From: Sporosarcina jeotgali
Lineage (GTDB): Bacteria > Bacillota > Bacilli > Bacillales_A > Planococcaceae
Direction of reading: 5' to 3'
NCBI RefSeq assembly: GCF_033304595.1
Contig: NZ_CP116341.1
Location: 229,001 to 293,000, forward strand
DNA length: 64,000 nucleotides
The position numbers and the translations under genes were made by a program. Shown here in pieces: positions 53,261 through 60,394 of the stretch (positions are counted from its first letter, which is position 1; the number at the start of each line of letters is the position of its first letter). The notes under the pieces were generated by a model, which worked only from the letters and a program-made list of their open reading frames with translations, made no database searches and was not told the DNA's origin.

Positions 53261-54226
53261 ATGCTTTATAAACAACGGACAAAACCGAAGCAGTTAGAGG
53301 GACTTCAATCACTCGCAAGGAGATTGTCTCCCGCGCACGAAAAGTATCGATTCATCCAAGAAGAATTATATAAAATACGTGCTGGATTCGGGGGCGAACA
53401 GGAATACGACCGCTGCATGAAAGAAGTCCATACCGACTTCCCGCATGCAATCCTGCATGACATCAGTCTTCAGCAAAATGGAGTGCAATTTCAAATTGAT
53501 TCATTATTCATTGCTCCCGATCGAATCATTATTACTGAAGTTAAGAATGTTGCGGATAAAATCATAGTCAAAGCGAATCCGACACAATTTCTAAAAGAAT
53601 CGCAAACGGGCTCGCGTGCTGTTTTTAGAAATCCAATTGCCGAAGTTGAACGCAAAATCCATTTTTTAAAAGGTTGGTTACACGAAAAGAACATTCAATT
53701 ACCAGTAACTGGACTCATCACATTTGCCCACAACAACGAAATCCTCATTGAAGAACCACTAACAATGCCAATCCTGCCGAATTACGAAGCACCTGCCTTT
53801 TTCAGGGAATTACCTCTTGAGTCACCCATACTATCCAAACAAGATATCTACAAACTTGCACACACATTCCTATCCAGTCATCAAGAATACAATCCATTTC
53901 CATTAACTTCACGGTATGGAATTCATCCAGCTGAATTAAAAAATGGAGTCTTATGTGACAATTGCTCCAATGAACAGGCAATCGTGCGTGAAGGAAACAC
54001 ATGGAGCTGTCCTTTTTGCGGACATAGAAGCCGGGCACCTTATGAGCAAGCCATTAAGGAGTATTTCATGCTGATCGGGAAATCGCTGACCAATCGCGAG
54101 TTTTGCGGATTTACGGGGTTGACGTGCCGCCATACAGCAAAACGGCTGCTGTCCAGTCCGATACTTCAGAAGGCAGGGACACGAAAAGCAACAACTTATA
54201 CGCTCGCCAGGGAAAACCAAGATTGA
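53261..54226 (+). CDS. NERD-domain protein with C-terminal zinc ribbon
   Basis: A 321-residue protein. The NERD (nuclease-related) domain spans about 40-160: GFGGEQEYDR, FQIDSLFIAPDRIIITEVKN provides the restriction-endonuclease-like Asp...Glu-x-Lys triad. A zinc ribbon CDNC...CPFC (about 238-262) and a short winged-helix-like tail follow. Probably acts on nucleic acid; substrate unknown. ATG 53261 has AAGGGAAGG 7 nt upstream. It stands alone, flanked on both sides by repeat arrays of the same family (E and F). Confidence 0.8.
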   Translation: MLYKQRTKPKQLEGLQSLARRLSPAHEKYRFIQEELYKIRAGFGGEQEYDRCMKEVHTDFPHAILHDISLQQNGVQFQIDSLFIAPDRIIITEVKNVADKIIVKANPTQFLKESQTGSRAVFRNPIAEVERKIHFLKGWLHEKNIQLPVTGLITFAHNNEILIEEPLTMPILPNYEAPAFFRELPLESPILSKQDIYKLAHTFLSSHQEYNPFPLTSRYGIHPAELKNGVLCDNCSNEQAIVREGNTWSCPFCGHRSRAPYEQAIKEYFMLIGKSLTNREFCGFTGLTCRHTAKRLLSSPILQKAGTRKATTYTLARENQD

Positions 54227-54233
54227 TTTGCTG

Positions 54234-54258
54234 CGCTTCGCATTGCGAAGCGTTTTTT
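54234..54258 (+). terminator. Terminator of the NERD gene
   Basis: CGCTTCG pairs with CGAAGCG over CATTG, then six T. Confidence 0.88.
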
Positions 54259-54340
54259 GGTGCGGTTACTTGCTTGAATGTAGAGTTTGTATGGATAAAT
54301 CTATGTGTCTGTTGGTGGCTTTATTGCAGTGGGAGTCGAT

Positions 54341-54536
54341 AGTGATCATAAATCCCAGAATGTGATCATAACCATGAGGAAGCGCTCATAACACAGGAAA
54401 AACGATCATAACCCAAGCAAATCGCTCATAACTCAGGAAAAGTGATCATAACCCAAGCAAATCGCTCATAACTCAGGAAAAGTGATCATAACCCAAGCCA
54501 CCCGCTCCCTCATAACTCACGAAAAAGTGATTCTAC
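54341..54536 (+). repeat. Tandem array F: about ten 20-bp units
   Basis: Units begin every 20 bp from 54341; from the third on, RKCGCTCATAAC and RRYGATCATAAC types alternate. The ninth unit (CCCGCTCCCTCATAACTCAC) has a 2-bp insertion and a CCCGCTC start reminiscent of the 21-bp family. It lies between the NERD terminator and the chdC terminator. Confidence 0.93.
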
Positions 54537-54578
54537 TCCCAGCAACCCCTCCACAAATCACCAAACTACTCCAAAACA

Positions 54579-54617
54579 CAAAAAAGCCGCACCCAGGATC
54601 ACTCCCGGGTACAGCTA
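54579..54617 (-). terminator. Terminator of chdC
   Basis: On the minus strand AGCTGTACCCGGG pairs with CCTGGGTGCGGCT (two mismatches) over a short loop, then TTTTT. Confidence 0.8.
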
Positions 54618-54632
54618 AAACGAACTTCTGCA

Positions 54633-55385
54633 TCACACCGTGAAGAAATCGGCGCGTGTCTCGTCCTGTAAAATGGTTCCTACGAAGAACTCGCCAAACT
54701 CGCTGTAGCGCGCGCTCACTTCGTCAAAACGCATTTCATAGATTAACTTCTTGAACTGAAGCACGTCATCTGCGAACAGAGTAACGCCCCATTCGTGGTC
54801 GTCGAAACCGACTGAACCAGAGATGATTTGCTTCACTTTTCCAGCATAGCTGCGGCCGATTAAACCGTGGCTGCGCATCATTTCTTTACGTACATCCATG
54901 TCGAGCATGTACCAGTTGACATCGCCTTCGCGCTTCTTGTCCATAGGGTAGAAGCAAACGTATTGGCTGCGTGGAAGTTCAGGATACAAACGTCCGCGAA
55001 CGTATGGGTTTTGATATGGATCTTCATCTGAATCCCCACCCGCCAAGTAGTTGGAAAGTTCCACTACTGATACGTAAGAATACGCAGGAAGCGTGAAGTC
55101 TGCGATCGAAAGTTTGTTGAATTCCGCTTCAAGCTGTTGCAATTCGTCCATCGTTGGACGCAACGTCATGAGCATGAAATCCGCCTTTTGACCGACGATT
55201 GTATAAAATGCATGGCTGCCTGTTTTGTTTTCATCCGCTTTATTCAGCTTATCTAGGAACGCGACGAACTCGTCAACCGCGTGCTGGCGCTCTTCTTTGG
55301 AAATGAGTTTCCAAGAGGTCCAGTCCATTGTGCGGAAGTCGTGTAATACATACCAGCCATCCAGCGTCTGTGCTGCTTCAATCAT
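54633..55385 (-). CDS. chdC: Coproheme decarboxylase (HemQ/ChdC)
   Basis: A 250-residue chlorite-dismutase-fold enzyme. The haem-ligand His173 lies in [31 protein letters not shown] (126-140) is the conserved segment lining the propionates. It oxidatively decarboxylates coproheme III to haem b, the last step of the coproporphyrin branch of Gram-positives. RBS AAAGGAG. In B. subtilis (ywfI) pta and lipL follow; here pta is not at this place. Confidence 0.93.
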   Translation of the reverse strand: MIEAAQTLDGWYVLHDFRTMDWTSWKLISKEERQHAVDEFVAFLDKLNKADENKTGSHAFYTIVGQKADFMLMTLRPTMDELQQLEAEFNKLSIADFTLPAYSYVSVVELSNYLAGGDSDEDPYQNPYVRGRLYPELPRSQYVCFYPMDKKREGDVNWYMLDMDVRKEMMRSHGLIGRSYAGKVKQIISGSVGFDDHEWGVTLFADDVLQFKKLIYEMRFDEVSARYSEFGEFFVGTILQDETRADFFTV

Positions 55386-55461
55386 GTGAAATCGAACTCC
55401 TTTAAATTGAGATTCGTACGGGTGGACGAAGAATTATCTCCGAGGCAGCCGTTCTTTTCTC

Positions 55462-55470
55462 AGTGTACCA
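55462..55470 (-). promoter_or_regulatory. Extended -10 element of chdC
   Basis: TGGTACACT on the minus strand, about 77 bp before the start codon; no clear -35. Confidence 0.4.
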
Positions 55471-55492
55471 TAATGGACAACTTCAATTCAGC

Positions 55493-55511
55493 CGTGACAC
55501 CGGTTGTCACG
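55493..55511. promoter_or_regulatory. Palindrome between chdC and lipL
   Basis: CGTGACA and TGTCACG (7-bp perfect arms, 5-nt centre CCGGT), about 23 bp upstream of the chdC -10. A third TCGACA follows at 55515. Possible operator; regulator unknown. Confidence 0.4.
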
Positions 55512-55604
55512 AATTCGACACCCGGAAGCGAGTGGAAGAGGAACGGCTTGTAGTGTAAACTGAGTGTAATCAAACCTAAAACTTTTACACACAGGAGTCT
55601 GCTT

Positions 55605-56447
55605 ATGTCAGCAATTGAATCGTATTTATCCATCCCGACTTGGCGTTATATAGATGAATCCCTATCGGGCAAAAGTCGTTCCGCATTAGAATCCTTCGCA
55701 GCAGACGATACCCTTTGTCAGCTGGTCGGCCAGCAGCAAAGTGCTCCTGCTGTCAGAACATGGGTCCACGACAACACCATCGTACTCGGTGTCCAGGATC
55801 ATCGGCTTCCGCATTTAGAACGTGCCTTACCGGCAATTCACAATGCAGGATACAAAACCATCGTCCGAAATTCGGGCGGGCTTGCCGTCGTACTCGACAG
55901 CGGAGTGCTCAATATTTCTATCGTATTATCCGAACAGAGCGGTTCCATCGATATCTCCGTCGGGTATGACGTCATGCTGGAATTTATCCGCATGCTGTTT
56001 CCTGAAGCCGGTGACCGTATCGAAGCCTACGAAATCGCAGGATCGTATTGTCCGGGAAGCTATGATCTTAGCATCGGCGGGAAAAAGTTCGCGGGCATTT
56101 CCCAGCGCAGATTAAGACAAGGCGTCGCCGTGCAAGTCTATCTATGTATCGAAGGCAGCGGCAGCGAACGGGCAGCACTCGTCCAAGGCTTATATGAAAC
56201 GGGCCTTGGCGGAGAGGCAACGAAATTTGCTTATCCTGTCATTCAACCAGAAACGATGGCTTCCTTATCCGAACTGCTCGACCATCCGCTTACTGTCCAA
56301 GACGTCAATCTCCGGATCCAAAAGCAATTGCACGTACTTGCAGAAAATGTGCAGTCTGGCGGCTTCCGCGAAGAGGAAATGGAACTTTATGCGTTCTATT
56401 TAAATCGTGTGGTTGAACGGAATGCGAAAATGATAGTTAAAGTGTAA
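55605..56447 (+). CDS. lipL: Octanoyl-[GcvH]:protein N-octanoyltransferase LipL
   Basis: A 280-residue protein of the lipoate ligase/octanoyltransferase fold. The acyl-carrying Cys149 sits in GSYCPGSYDLSI, matching the catalytic Cys of B. subtilis LipL (YwfL); the Lys in GKKFAGISQRR is the other conserved site. It moves octanoyl from GcvH to the E2 subunits of the dehydrogenases. Neighbours chdC and rsfA give the same order as B. subtilis. Confidence 0.92.
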   Translation: MSAIESYLSIPTWRYIDESLSGKSRSALESFAADDTLCQLVGQQQSAPAVRTWVHDNTIVLGVQDHRLPHLERALPAIHNAGYKTIVRNSGGLAVVLDSGVLNISIVLSEQSGSIDISVGYDVMLEFIRMLFPEAGDRIEAYEIAGSYCPGSYDLSIGGKKFAGISQRRLRQGVAVQVYLCIEGSGSERAALVQGLYETGLGGEATKFAYPVIQPETMASLSELLDHPLTVQDVNLRIQKQLHVLAENVQSGGFREEEMELYAFYLNRVVERNAKMIVKV

Positions 56448-56455
56448 TGAAAACA

Positions 56456-56492
56456 TAAAAAAGCCGCCTATTAGTGAATAGGCGGTTCTTTT
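56456..56492. terminator. Bidirectional terminator between lipL and rsfA
   Basis: CCGCCTATT pairs with AATAGGCGG over AGTG, with flanking A/T runs; its right half overlaps the last codons of rsfA. Confidence 0.85.
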
Positions 56493-57103
56493 GAGATTAA
56501 ATTTCCGTTTTGCTCCATTTTGAAAGCCGGTGCAGTATGCTTGCCCTCTTCGTTTAATGTGACCAAGCGGCGTGCGCGGTTCATGATTTCAACAAATTGC
56601 TCATAATCATCCCGGATTGTCCTGTTATCTTTTTTCAGACGCTCTATCATATTTTCAAGCTCAGCCACGCGGGCTTGGGCAGTTTTTGCGGTTTGCTGCC
56701 AACGAAGCGCATCATTATTTGTACCGCCTGAGTGATGCATGCGAATGAGGAATGCGATCACCGTGTCCATGGAAAGGGCAGACAGCGGGACGGATGCTGC
56801 GCGTTGTTCTTCTTCATTCGTCTGGACGGAATAAAGCGGAGTCGCACGACGTTTGAAATCTGAACCTAGCACTCGCAATGCTTGTTTGCGTTCTTTCTTC
56901 GCTTGTGATAATTCTTTCTCGTAGTCTTGTCTTACCACAGCGTTCCAGCGAAACCCGCATGCCGCTGCAGTTCGATTCAGCGCATCTCCAACTTCTTCAA
57001 ATGCACTCAACTGTGTGCTGCCCTCACGAACGTGACGGAGTACCGTCTCTGCCAATAGTGTATCGTTTTCTTCTAACCATGCATCTTGTCTAATTTTAAC
57101 CAT
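56471..57103 (-). CDS. rsfA: RsfA-family prespore transcription factor
   Basis: A 211-residue protein. The N-terminal Myb/SANT-like domain (MVKIRQDAWLEENDTLLAET... to GFRWNAVVRQ, about 1-60) is the RsfA signature; a coiled coil (about 150-185) follows. RsfA modulates SigmaF-dependent genes in the forespore. I start it at ATG 57103, 8 nt after GGGAGG, since canonical members begin just before RQDAW and the forespore-type promoter lies just upstream. Location between lipL and ywfO equals B. subtilis ywfN. Confidence 0.87.
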   Translation of the reverse strand: MVKIRQDAWLEENDTLLAETVLRHVREGSTQLSAFEEVGDALNRTAAACGFRWNAVVRQDYEKELSQAKKERKQALRVLGSDFKRRATPLYSVQTNEEEQRAASVPLSALSMDTVIAFLIRMHHSGGTNNDALRWQQTAKTAQARVAELENMIERLKKDNRTIRDDYEQFVEIMNRARRLVTLNEEGKHTAPAFKMEQNGNLISKEPPIH

Positions 57104-57142
57104 CTCCAATGCCTCCCATAATTCGTTCTCTCTTTCTACTGA

Positions 57143-57172
57143 CATTATGGACAGCTCGTAAGATTTTTATAC
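57143..57172 (-). promoter_or_regulatory. Candidate forespore (SigmaF/SigmaG) promoter of rsfA
   Basis: On the minus strand GTATA, 18 nt, CATAATG, near the SigmaG pattern GHATR-N18-CATNHTA and also passable for SigmaF. Confidence 0.5.
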
Positions 57173-57277
57173 AGAACAAAAGATTGATACTTTCATTCTT
57201 TTTTTGAATGTGCCATTTGCCGCTGTCGAACGTGCTGATTTTTGGTATACTGGAGAAACGTTGAACGGAGGTGCGAT

Positions 57278-58576
57278 ATGCCGTACGAGCATGAGAAACT
57301 GACAGAAGAAAAGGTGTTTAAAGACCCGGTACACCGCTATATTCACGTGAGAGATCGCGTCATCTGGGATGTCATCGGCACCCGGGAATTTCAGCGGCTG
57401 CGCAGAATCCGGCAGCTCGGCACAACGTATCTCGTATTTCACGGAGCGGAGCACAGCCGATTCCAGCACTCGCTCGGCGTCTATGAAATTGTCCGCCGCA
57501 TCATCGACAGCGGTTTCGGAGGGCGTCCTGAATGGAATGAGGATGAACGACTGGTTGCGCTGTGCGCAGCACTCCTTCATGACCTCGGCCATGGACCGTT
57601 TTCACATGCATTTGAGAAAGTTTTCGACTTGGACCACGAAAAGTTCACCCAAGCGATTTTATTAGGAGACACGGAAGTGAATGCCGTGCTCAGCCGCGTA
57701 AGCCCGGAGTTTCCGCAGCGTGTCGCGGATGTCGTAGGCAAAACATACAAGGACAAGCTCGTGATCAGCCTGATCTCCAGCCAAATTGACGCAGACCGTA
57801 TGGATTACTTACAGCGAGACGCTTATTATACAGGCGTTCAGTACGGTCACTTCGACATGGAGCGGATTTTGCGCGTCATGCGTCCTGCTGAAGAACAAGT
57901 CGTCATCAAGTCGAGCGGCATGCACGCCGTCGAAGACTACATCATGAGCCGCTACCAAATGTACTGGCAAGTGTATTTCCACCCCGTTTCGCGCAGTGCA
58001 GAAGTGATCCTCATCAAGATCCTGCATCGCGCAAAAGCACTGTATAAGGATGGCTATCGCTTCCAGCAAGAACCTGTACCATTCAGTTCTTTTTTCGATA
58101 AAACCATCACGCTTGAAGACTATATTTCTCTAGACGAAGGCGTCCTATTTACATATTTCCAGCTTTGGATGAAAGAGAAGGACCCGATTCTATCTGATTT
58201 ATGCCGCCGGTTCATTAATCGTAAGCTATTTCAATATGCCGAGTTCGATCCTGCGAAAGAGTATCGTAAAATCGGACAGCTCGATGCATTGTTCAAAGAA
58301 GCAGGCATTGATCCCGAGTATTATTTAGTCACGGACTCTTCTTCCGATTTGCCGTACGATTTTTATCGTCCGGGAGAAGAAAACGAACGCGTTCCAATCT
58401 ATTTACAACTTCCAAATGGGGAGTTGAGCGAACTGTCCCGGTCATCCGATATCGTCGATGCCATTTCCGGCAAACGCCGTACGGACCACAAAATCTATTT
58501 CCCTGAAGACATACTTGAAGCAGGACAAAAGGACAATCCTCTATATAAAGAAATTTTACAGCTGGTAAGAGGCTAG
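57278..58576 (+). CDS. ywfO: HD-domain phosphohydrolase YwfO
   Basis: A 432-residue HD hydrolase. Metal motifs: HSRFQHSLG near 60-68 and LLHDLGHGPFSH near 98-109; a late Asp in SSQIDADRMDYLQRD (about 180). The long helical C-terminus is typical of dNTP triphosphohydrolase-like YwfO. It likely cleaves a nucleotide, in related enzymes dNTPs. ATG 57278 has GGAGGTG before it. ywgA follows after 15 bp. Confidence 0.87.
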   Translation: MPYEHEKLTEEKVFKDPVHRYIHVRDRVIWDVIGTREFQRLRRIRQLGTTYLVFHGAEHSRFQHSLGVYEIVRRIIDSGFGGRPEWNEDERLVALCAALLHDLGHGPFSHAFEKVFDLDHEKFTQAILLGDTEVNAVLSRVSPEFPQRVADVVGKTYKDKLVISLISSQIDADRMDYLQRDAYYTGVQYGHFDMERILRVMRPAEEQVVIKSSGMHAVEDYIMSRYQMYWQVYFHPVSRSAEVILIKILHRAKALYKDGYRFQQEPVPFSSFFDKTITLEDYISLDEGVLFTYFQLWMKEKDPILSDLCRRFINRKLFQYAEFDPAKEYRKIGQLDALFKEAGIDPEYYLVTDSSSDLPYDFYRPGEENERVPIYLQLPNGELSELSRSSDIVDAISGKRRTDHKIYFPEDILEAGQKDNPLYKEILQLVRG

Positions 58577-58591
58577 AAAGGAGCGTGCGCA

Positions 58592-59098
58592 ATGCTTGCG
58601 GAACACGCGAAAATCGTTCAAATGATTTCCCTGGCGGATGAAGTGAATGGCAGAAAAAAGCTGCAGAAGATGGTCTATATATTAAAAAAGATGGCATTTC
58701 CTTTCGTAGAAAAATACGAACTGCACATGTACGGCCCCTATTCAGAGGAGCTGACGCTGCGCGTTGAAGAGCTGTGTGAAATGGGCTTTTTGGATGAAAC
58801 CTGCACGGACAAAGGGTCATACGTCCAATATACGTACCACGCAACCGAAGACGGGCTTAAGTTTTCAGAGACAGGGGATGCCCCTAAGCAATCACTTGCA
58901 CCATGCATCAGCAAGTTAAACGGCCAGAGTTCACGCTTTTTGGAACTCGTATCCACGTTACTCTATTTCGACCATTTAGAGCGTGCCGAACAAATTGAAA
59001 AGGTGCGCATCGTTAAAAATAAATTGAACTTTTCGGATGAAGAGATGGATGCTGCCTTTGAATTCATCACAGAAATGGCAGCGTGTGCTGCCGCATAA
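58592..59098 (+). CDS. ywgA: YwgA family protein
   Basis: A 168-residue soluble protein. GRKKLQKMVYILKK and FVEKYELHMYGPYSEEL are typical of YwgA, of unknown function; the fold looks winged-helix-like. It forms an operon with ywfO (15-bp gap), as in other bacilli. Confidence 0.83.
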   Translation: MLAEHAKIVQMISLADEVNGRKKLQKMVYILKKMAFPFVEKYELHMYGPYSEELTLRVEELCEMGFLDETCTDKGSYVQYTYHATEDGLKFSETGDAPKQSLAPCISKLNGQSSRFLELVSTLLYFDHLERAEQIEKVRIVKNKLNFSDEEMDAAFEFITEMAACAAA

Positions 59099-59104
59099 TC
59101 CATT

Positions 59105-59153
59105 CCGCAAAAAAGCCGGATGCACAAGGGAATTCCTTGATGCATCCGGCTTA
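59105..59153 (-). terminator. Terminator shared by ywgA and the tautomerase gene
   Basis: A 12-bp perfect stem (AAGCCGGATGCA) with inner pairing (CAAGG/CCTTG); the T run is on the minus-strand side, for ywhB, but it can also stop ywgA. Confidence 0.85.
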
Positions 59154-59156
59154 TTG

Positions 59157-59342
59157 TTATTGATCGCTTAATCGTTTTCCGCCCACCGCGTAATGATTCT
59201 TCGGCATTTCTTCAATGAACACAACAATGTTTTCCCGAGGTGCATTCGCTGTTTCCATAACAGCTTCCGTCACTTTTTCGACCATCGCACGCTTTTGTTC
59301 TTCCGTGCGCCCCTCCAGCATTTTAACAGTTACATACGGCAT
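59157..59342 (-). CDS. ywhB: 4-oxalocrotonate tautomerase family protein
   Basis: A 61-residue protein starting MPYVTVKMLEGRT; Pro2 becomes the catalytic N-terminal base after Met removal. The basic residues of the family (Arg12, and a later Arg in NAPRENIVVFIEE) are present. B. subtilis YwhB is a 2-hydroxymuconate tautomerase of uncertain biological role. Start fixed by AAAGGTGG and by the need for Pro2. Confidence 0.9.
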   Translation of the reverse strand: MPYVTVKMLEGRTEEQKRAMVEKVTEAVMETANAPRENIVVFIEEMPKNHYAVGGKRLSDQ

Positions 59343-59410
59343 ACAATTTCCACCTTTCGAATAACTTCGGTATAGTAGATATACTACCAGATAGAAAGGG
59401 GTTTGCGGAA

Positions 59411-59947
59411 ATGCCAGACGAACAGCAACCGAAACCAAAGCAAAAGTTAGGGTTTACCATTATAAAGAATGATCCAACGGACGGGCACAAAGGATTCGGC
59501 ATCGGATCATTATCTTTGGAAAACATTACACCTGTCATGGTGGACACGGAAGAAGGACTGGCGTCTATCGAAATTGGCGCCATGCATGCGAAAAGCGACA
59601 TCGAGCGGGGCATCAAGTTCACAACAAACCGTGAAGACTCCGAGGGCGGCAAGCTGTATTGGCTCGTATGGGTTACGATTGATTTCAACCAAAACGGACC
59701 GTACTATGCAGGAGTCACGTCATGCGAAATGATCGTCAATCGCGAAAAAAGACGCGGCTACAAGCTGCTCGCAGATCACGTGAATTTGATGGACAAATCC
59801 ATGAAGCGCCGCATTATCGTCGACAATATGGATGAAAAATCGAAAAAGATTTTAGCGGATTTCCTGAAAGAGCACAATGAAGAAATGTGGAACAACAGCG
59901 AACCCAAACTGCACATCGATCTCAGTGAATCATCCCCGCATTTATGA
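59411..59947 (+). CDS. ywhD: YwhD family protein
   Basis: A 178-residue soluble protein (LGFTIIKNDPTDGHKGFGIG; DVTIDFNQNGPYYAG-like centre). It matches the YwhD family of unknown function, next to ywhB and pbpG as in B. subtilis. RBS GAAAGGGG. Divergent from ywhB with a 68-bp gap that includes TATACT at 59380. Confidence 0.83.
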   Translation: MPDEQQPKPKQKLGFTIIKNDPTDGHKGFGIGSLSLENITPVMVDTEEGLASIEIGAMHAKSDIERGIKFTTNREDSEGGKLYWLVWVTIDFNQNGPYYAGVTSCEMIVNREKRRGYKLLADHVNLMDKSMKRRIIVDNMDEKSKKILADFLKEHNEEMWNNSEPKLHIDLSESSPHL

Positions 59948-60019
59948 AATGATTCGAAAAATCACGGAAAGTCGACAATCGATGGTTGTATGTCGCGACA
60001 AAACGAAGTAAACTAAGGA

Positions 60020-60059
60020 TAGCTTGCAATTGCTAAGCTAGGACACTCGGGCTCGCCCG
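60020..60059. other. Two adjacent inverted repeats after ywhD
   Basis: TAGCTTGCAATTGCTAAGCTA (arms with one bulge; 60020-60040) and CGGGCTCGCCCG (60048-60059). They precede the terminator at 60064. Meaning unknown. Confidence 0.4.
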
Positions 60060-60063
60060 ACAC

Positions 60064-60108
60064 AAAAAGCTTCCCGCCCGTTAGACCCAACAGGCAGGAA
60101 GCTTTTTT
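60064..60108. terminator. Bidirectional terminator between ywhD and pbpG
   Basis: AAAAAGCTTCC pairs with GGAAGCTTTTTT, with inner GCC/GGC. On the minus strand it is the first terminator-like hairpin after pbpG, placing array H inside the pbpG transcript. Confidence 0.85.
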
Positions 60109-60136
60109 GTTGTAATAAAATCTGCTGGGCAACCCG

Positions 60137-60386
60137 CTCGTTTGGGCGCTGACCCGCCCGTTCCGTCACTGAACCCGCTCGTTCTGGCGCTCGACCCGCT
60201 CATTCTGGCGCTGAACCCGCTCGTTCCGCCATCCGACCCGCTCATTCCGGCGCTGAACCCGCCCGTTCCGCCATCCGACCCGCTCATTCCGACTCAGAAC
60301 CCGCTCGTTTCGCCGTCCGACCCGCTCGTTACCACGCCCAAACCGCTCATTCCAGCCAAAAACCCGCTCCATCCCGAAATCCAACC
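60137..60386 (+). repeat. Tandem array H: 12 units of 20-21 bp (family 2)
   Basis: Units start CTCGTT, CCCGTT or CTCATT every 21 bp and usually end GACCCG or GAACCCG; they share the core of array G but are more diverged. Alternation of CTCGTT/CCCGTT and CTCATT is partly kept. It ends 8 bp from the stop codon of pbpG. Open frames across it are a by-product of the period. Confidence 0.94.
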
Positions 60387-60394
60387 TGCCAGCC

